DNA of 64,000 nt from Faecalibacterium hattorii (GTDB lineage: Bacteria; Bacillota; Clostridia; Oscillospirales; Ruminococcaceae): assembly GCF_003287455.1 (NCBI RefSeq), contig NZ_PRLC01000011.1, positions 46,315-110,314 of the forward strand, read 5' to 3'. Numbering within the stretch: position 1 is the stretch's first letter; every line of letters begins with the position of its first letter. The position numbers and the translations under genes are program-made. Positions 60,775-64,000 of the stretch are shown here, in pieces. A model generated the notes under the pieces. It saw only the letters and a program-made list of their open reading frames with translations, was not told where the DNA came from and made no database searches.

Positions 60775-61692
60775 ATGAAAAATGTTTTTCTTGGAGAATA
60801 TATCAAACAGCGGCGGCTGGATCTGGGCCTGACCCAGGAGCAGCTTTGCGATGGAATCTGTGAACCGATGACCCTTTCCCGACTGGAAAATGGCAAACAG
60901 ACTCCCAGCCGCAATCGGATCAATGCCCTTTTGCAGCGGCTGGGCCTGCCGGATGACCGCTATTTTGCACTGTTGAGTAAAAATGAGCTGGAAATGGAAG
61001 CCCTTCAAAAGGAGATTGTTGCATGCAATGCTAATCATCGCGTGGAGGAAGGCTTTGAAACCTTAAAAAAATTTGAGCAGATTGCAGACCATGACGATCA
61101 AATCGCGCAGCAGTTTATCTTACGCTCTAAGGTGTTGTTGGGGCGTTTGGATCAACGATATACACCACAAGAACAGATTGACCTGTTGATGCAAGCAATT
61201 CGGCTGACGGTTCCCCGCTTTAATTTGGATGAGATTGAGAGGTTTTTTTATTCGACAGACGAAATCAAGATCATCAATCAAATTGGAATTGCATACTCCG
61301 ATGATGGACAAAATAAAAAAGCAGCTGATATCTATTACCAGCTGCTGAAATATGTCCGAAAGCATTTTGAAGAAACAATCACTTCGGTTGGTATCTTACC
61401 GATGGTTTATTTTAATTATGCCCGTGTTCTGGATTTGTGCGGTCGCTACGAGGATAGCGCAGAATGTGCAGAAGAAGGCAGGAAGGCTTGCCTCAAATAT
61501 GGGCACTATCAATATTTACCACATTGTCTTGAAATCCAAGCTGAATGCGCTCATTTCATGGGAGATGACAAAAAAAGCGCGGATCTCTATCGTAAATGCT
61601 ATTATCTGTGCCAGGTCATCGAATACCAGGAAGGATTGGAAATTACCAAAAAGGAAGCAAAAGAATATCTGGGCATGGAATTTGAAACTTAA
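60775..61692 (+). CDS. Rgg/PlcR-like (RNPP-type) regulator: HTH plus TPR
   Basis: A 305-residue regulator. Residues 1-65 are an XRE-type HTH (GEYIKQRRLDLGLTQEQLCD, MTLSRLENGKQTPSRNRINA), the rest is an all-helical repeat domain with TPR-like periodicity (IGIAYSDDGQNKKAADIYYQ, YARVLDLCGRYEDSAECAEE, AECAHFMGDDKKSADLYRKC). This is the architecture of Rgg, PlcR and PrgX, cytoplasmic regulators that bind imported signal peptides. It is divergent from the precursor operon and convergent with a secreted small pro-peptide, the classic arrangement of a peptide-sensing pair. Start at 60775; stop overlaps the end of the pro-peptide gene by 4 bases. Confidence 0.85.
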   Translation: MKNVFLGEYIKQRRLDLGLTQEQLCDGICEPMTLSRLENGKQTPSRNRINALLQRLGLPDDRYFALLSKNELEMEALQKEIVACNANHRVEEGFETLKKFEQIADHDDQIAQQFILRSKVLLGRLDQRYTPQEQIDLLMQAIRLTVPRFNLDEIERFFYSTDEIKIINQIGIAYSDDGQNKKAADIYYQLLKYVRKHFEETITSVGILPMVYFNYARVLDLCGRYEDSAECAEEGRKACLKYGHYQYLPHCLEIQAECAHFMGDDKKSADLYRKCYYLCQVIEYQEGLEITKKEAKEYLGMEFET

Positions 61693-61883
61693 AGAGCTTC
61701 ACCGCCCCCCGGAAACGCGTCATATAACTGCATACCCGATTCGTCCGGGTCTTCGGGCTGTTCTGTTTCGGTCACGCCAGTCTGAGGCGTGGGCAAGTCT
61801 TCAGGTTCAGCGGCAAAGCAGGGGACAGCCAGCAGACTGGTGGCCAGAACAATAGAAGTAATCAGAGTAAAAAGACGTTTCAT
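61689..61883 (-). CDS. Secreted 64-residue pro-peptide, candidate signalling pheromone
   Basis: A Sec signal peptide (MKRLFTLITSIVLATSLLAV then PCFA, cut before AEPEDL) is followed by a 40-residue acidic, Pro/Thr/Glu-rich linker and a distinct C-terminal end, GMQLYDAFPGGGEAL. Small exported pro-peptides whose C-terminus becomes an imported signal accompany PlcR and related regulators (PapR, NprX). AAAGGA precedes the ATG. It is AT-rich, convergent with the regulator gene (3' ends overlap by 4 bases), and its upstream region carries the same dyad operator as the RiPP precursor. Confidence 0.72.
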   Translation of the reverse strand: MKRLFTLITSIVLATSLLAVPCFAAEPEDLPTPQTGVTETEQPEDPDESGMQLYDAFPGGGEAL

Positions 61884-61956
61884 AATTTATTTTCCTTTCG
61901 TTTTATGTTGTTTTGGTGTTGGCAAAAGGATACCACTACAAGGCAGTACAGACCAT

Positions 61957-61992
61957 ATCGTGTCGTGTTGCTTTTTTCTAACATAAAACGAT
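61957..61992. promoter_or_regulatory. 36-bp dyad operator upstream of the pro-peptide gene
   Basis: ATCGT-N5-GTTG-N8-TAAC-N5-ACGAT, differing from the copy at 60624-60659 at one defined dyad base. Over 47 aligned bases the two regions match at 33 positions without a gap. On the minus strand a TATCCT hexamer stands the same 29 bases from the ACGAT half as TACAAT does in the other copy. Confidence 0.75.
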
Positions 61993-62130
61993 GGGTTTTC
62001 CTGAGAATAAGATCAGATGCTTTCCAATCGGCTTGTGATGCAGCAAGTACTAAAATAAGAGGATGGCCACCCAAAACAATGCCGTCAAGTCATTTGTGTG
62101 TGAATTGCTTCCGAGTTTCTAAAATTGTCC

Positions 62131-62160
62131 TGCACGGTTTCTGCACGGAATCTGCACGGT
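62131..62160. promoter_or_regulatory. Right arm-type integrase sites (3 x TGCACGGW)
   Basis: TGCACGGT, TGCACGGA and TGCACGGT at 62131, 62142 and 62153, again 11 bases apart. They mirror the left triplet at 48354-48383 and mark both ends as belonging to one element served by integrase 1. Confidence 0.7.
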
Positions 62161-62300
62161 TTCACCCTGTACAATGGTTGACAACAGGTGCAAAATTTAC
62201 CAGTGGACGTGAAACATGAATTCGGATAAATTACTTATTATCGATAAAATTTTATGTTTTACGGCAGGCGGCATAATGGAGGAATTACCCCTGACTTGCG

Positions 62301-62391
62301 CTACGAATCAGTAGGCCGGGGGTTCGAGTCCCTTCCATCGCACCAGAAAATGCCGTGAAATCGAAAGATTTCATGGCTTTTTTGTTTTTCT
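62301..62391. repeat. Right attachment site: truncated tRNA-Arg 3' half
   Basis: 62301-62345 is identical to the last 45 nt of the tRNA-Arg gene (anticodon loop through CCA); similarity continues through the terminator hairpin to about 62391. The 5' half of a tRNA is absent, so it is not a gene. It is simultaneously the right end of element 1 and the left end of a second element. Confidence 0.92.
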
Positions 62392-62498
62392 GGCAGAGTC
62401 TGCACACTTTTGCACATCTCCTGCACACTTTACAAAAAAGCCATGAACTCTTTGCATCGCTTGCACAGCGTGTATTTCGCTGCACAAAAAAGAATCTT

Positions 62499-63899
62499 TT
62501 ACGCGAAGAGTACCCGCGTCAGCTCGCGGCGCTCCTCTGCGTCCATCTGCCGGATGGCTTCAAGGATCATTTTACCCGTGATTTTTGTTGCCACCGGCGT
62601 TTTGTTTTCCGGGGGTTCCTGCTGCTTTGCACCGGCCACATCCTGCGTGTAGAAGTCGGCTTCGATCTTCTCGGTCAACTCCAACCGGGGTTTGTCCTGC
62701 GTGTGGGCGTAGGTGTCCATCAGGACGGTGGCGGTTGCATGGCCGGTGTTGCCCTGCACCGACTTGAAGTCACCGCCAGATTGTAGCAGCTGGTAGGTGG
62801 CACTGGAGTGGCGCAGACCGTGGAACACGATCTTCTCAAACTCCGGGTGCTCTGCCCGCCACATACGATACCACTTGGTCAGAACGTCCGGGGCAATGGG
62901 TAGGCCGTCTGGTAAGCGGAACAGCTGACCGCAGTTGCTGTACTTTTCCGGGGCGCTCTGCTCGTCCTGCTTCATCTTTTCTAGCCATGCCAGAAGCTCC
63001 TCTTTCAAGGGTTTGGTCATGTACAGGATGCGGTTGGACTTTTTGGTCTTAGTCCGCTTGAGGATCAGCGAGGACTTGCTTCCCTCCCGTCTGTCCGGGA
63101 AGGTGTGGTAGATCTGGGTGGGGTCGATCTTGGACAAGGCGACCTTGTCGGCACGCTGCAGGGCTTTGTTCACCGAGATGGTTCCCCGTCCGTCTGCTGC
63201 GTCAAAGTCCAGATCACTCGGCTGTAAGCCGAGGATCTCACCCTCTCGCAAGGAAAGGATCATGCTCATGTGCACAGCCAGATGCAGGGCAGGGTTCTCG
63301 ATGGTCTGCAGCGCTGCCAACATGGTGCGCTCATCCCAGATGGTGCGTTCTTCGGTATTGATCTTGGGGGCTTCACGGGGAGTAGGCGATTTGTGGATCA
63401 GATCCCAGTCAACGGCATACGAAAAGGCGGTCTTCAGGAGCGTGTGGACTTCGTGAATGGACGTGCTGGATAACAGCCGTTTCTTCTGATTTTCCGTCAG
63501 CTCCTGCTTTTCGCCGTGAACGTACTGGCCGCAAGGGGTCTGGCTCAGGGTGGCGTAGAACTGCTCAATGTCGTAGGTGCGGAGGTCTTGCACCTTCCGC
63601 TTTCCGATATACGGCACGATGAGGTTCTGCACCATCGCCACAGATTGGGTGTAGGTCTTGGGAGACCACTTGTGTTTGCTGGACTGAATGGGGATCCACT
63701 TGTACAGCATCTCCTCGACCGTCATGGTGTCGGGCACGAGGAAGGTGCCATCCAGCAGTTCCTTCTCCACCGTGATCTTGCGCTCCTGCGCTTCGGTCTT
63801 GGTCTTGAAGGTTTCCCAGCCCTTGCAGGGCTTGCCAGCATGATCTTTGTAGTTGTATCGGACGGAATACGTGTTGCCACGTTTCATAATAGATGCCAT
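62499..63899 (-). CDS. Tyrosine recombinase integrase of element 2
   Basis: A 466-residue integrase, homologous throughout to the one at 48450 (shared TPCGQYV, HGLRHSSATYQL, LPYIG/VPYIG-type blocks) with catalytic Arg218, His360, Arg363, His387 and Tyr397 (DTYAH) at identical positions. The C-terminal 65 residues differ most. Start at 63899 (GGGAGGGAACATCT before ATG) in preference to an in-frame start 11 codons upstream. Both enzymes use the same tRNA-Arg site, so they are compatible neighbours with different arm sites. Confidence 0.95.
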   Translation of the reverse strand: MASIMKRGNTYSVRYNYKDHAGKPCKGWETFKTKTEAQERKITVEKELLDGTFLVPDTMTVEEMLYKWIPIQSSKHKWSPKTYTQSVAMVQNLIVPYIGKRKVQDLRTYDIEQFYATLSQTPCGQYVHGEKQELTENQKKRLLSSTSIHEVHTLLKTAFSYAVDWDLIHKSPTPREAPKINTEERTIWDERTMLAALQTIENPALHLAVHMSMILSLREGEILGLQPSDLDFDAADGRGTISVNKALQRADKVALSKIDPTQIYHTFPDRREGSKSSLILKRTKTKKSNRILYMTKPLKEELLAWLEKMKQDEQSAPEKYSNCGQLFRLPDGLPIAPDVLTKWYRMWRAEHPEFEKIVFHGLRHSSATYQLLQSGGDFKSVQGNTGHATATVLMDTYAHTQDKPRLELTEKIEADFYTQDVAGAKQQEPPENKTPVATKITGKMILEAIRQMDAEERRELTRVLFA

Positions 63900-63913
63900 A
63901 GATGTTCCCTCCC

Positions 63914-64000
63914 TCAGACCGCTGCAAACCAATCGTCAAAGCTCTGCTTGCTTACCCGGATGCTGGTACCGAGGCGGATCACCTTGAAGTCTTTCGTGGT
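63914..64000 (-). CDS. Excisionase-type protein of element 2, C-terminus only
   Basis: The last 28 codons read TTKDFKVIRLGTSIRVSKQS then FDDWFAAV, aligning with the end of the element 1 excisionase (FRVLRVGGSIRIPKDSFDAW). The gene continues past the right edge. It lies 14 bases upstream of integrase 2, as in element 1. Confidence 0.85.
   Translation of the reverse strand, partial: TTKDFKVIRLGTSIRVSKQSFDDWFAAV

Larger units (their letters stand above)
61884..62300. other. Right end of element 1
   Basis: A 417-base gap holding the pro-peptide promoter with its dyad (61957-61992), arm-type integrase sites (62131-62160) and AT-rich non-coding sequence up to the right att repeat. No gene was found. 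Confidence 0.6.
48299..62345. mobile_element. 14-kb tRNA-Arg integrated mobilisable element carrying a RiPP cassette
   Basis: Bounded by the direct repeats 48254-48298 and 62301-62345. It encodes, left to right, tyrosine integrase, excisionase, MobV-type relaxase, palindrome array, SF3 helicase, CHC2 primase, two accessory proteins, then radical SAM protein 2, MFS transporter, radical SAM protein 1, precursor peptide, Rgg-like regulator and a secreted pro-peptide. It has a relaxase but no conjugation apparatus, so it is an integrative mobilisable element with its own replication genes. The cassette part has visibly lower GC than the mobility part, so the element is a composite. Confidence 0.88.
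62346..64000. mobile_element. Start of a second, tandem integrative element
   Basis: Directly after the att repeat come a new set of arm-type words (TGCACAC, TGCACAT, TGCACAC at 62401, 62411, 62422), then a second integrase and the end of a second excisionase gene, in the same order and orientation as element 1. The element continues past the window. Confidence 0.85.

Noticed and set aside
62301..62345. A second tRNA-Arg gene
   Set aside because: Only the part from the anticodon loop to CCA is present; the D-arm and 5' acceptor strand are replaced by unrelated sequence, so it is an att duplicate.
48299..62345. Prophage
   Set aside because: Integrase, primase and helicase occur in prophages, but there are no capsid, terminase, tail or lysis genes and a relaxase is present.

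Overview
The window is a Bacillota (Clostridia, Oscillospiraceae) chromosome, most likely Faecalibacterium or a close relative. This rests on a high-GC low-spore-style gene set, the classic Firmicute origin neighbourhood, a single-chain pyruvate:ferredoxin oxidoreductase, clostridial ferredoxin and Shine-Dalgarno-rich starts. The genus is an inference; the phylum and replication-origin assignment are solid.

Region 1 (1-13.3 kb) is the replication origin. Leftward: mnmE (partial), khpB/jag, yidC, yidD, rnpA, rpmH. Rightward: dnaA, dnaN, yaaA, recF, remB, gyrB, gyrA. The dnaA-dnaN gap carries DnaA-box-like sites and a DnaA-trio-like tract and is the best oriC candidate. A near-consensus parS palindrome lies at 15.08 kb and a same-strand cluster of DnaA-box-like 9-mers at 24.37-24.69 kb.

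Region 2 (13.4-48.2 kb) is ordinary core genome: manganese efflux, a lipoprotein, a GntR regulator, RluA and Nudix enzymes, pyruvate:ferredoxin oxidoreductase, a small AT-rich three-gene operon, mgtE with a long leader, a rhomboid-like protein, holB, two D,D-carboxypeptidases, a carbonic-anhydrase-like protein, birA, rsmI, trmN6-like, ferredoxin, ricT, an RND exporter, galM, galE, a FeoA-FeoB fusion, a MarR/TauE pair, trigger factor and L-serine dehydratase. Between genes sit two paralogous small RNAs with an anti-Shine-Dalgarno segment (22.28 and 29.48 kb) and a ~135-bp palindromic repeat family (10.6, 38.3 kb; a short relative at 29.6 kb).

Region 3 (48.2-62.35 kb) is a 14-kb integrated element in tRNA-Arg(ACG). 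The 3' 45 nt of the tRNA are repeated exactly at 62301-62345. From the left it carries integrase, excisionase, a MobV-type relaxase, a remarkable 1.1-kb array of about 15 palindromes, an SF3 helicase and CHC2 primase (own replication), two accessory proteins, and an AT-rich peptide-natural-product cassette. A second integrase/excisionase pair begins just after the right att copy, so a second element is integrated in tandem and runs off the window.

The most interesting part is the cassette at 56.9-62.0 kb: a 34-residue precursor peptide, a radical SAM/SPASM enzyme, an MFS exporter and a second, apparently truncated radical SAM protein, next to an Rgg/PlcR-like (HTH plus TPR) regulator and a convergent 64-residue secreted pro-peptide. 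The promoters of the precursor and the pro-peptide share a 36-bp dyad (ATCGT-N5-GTTR-N8-TAAC-N5-ACGAT) at the same distance from the -10 region. This reads as a mobile, probably peptide-sensing RiPP system. The second candidate novelty is the palindrome array, where arms differ between copies but stay self-complementary around a constant 5-nt loop.
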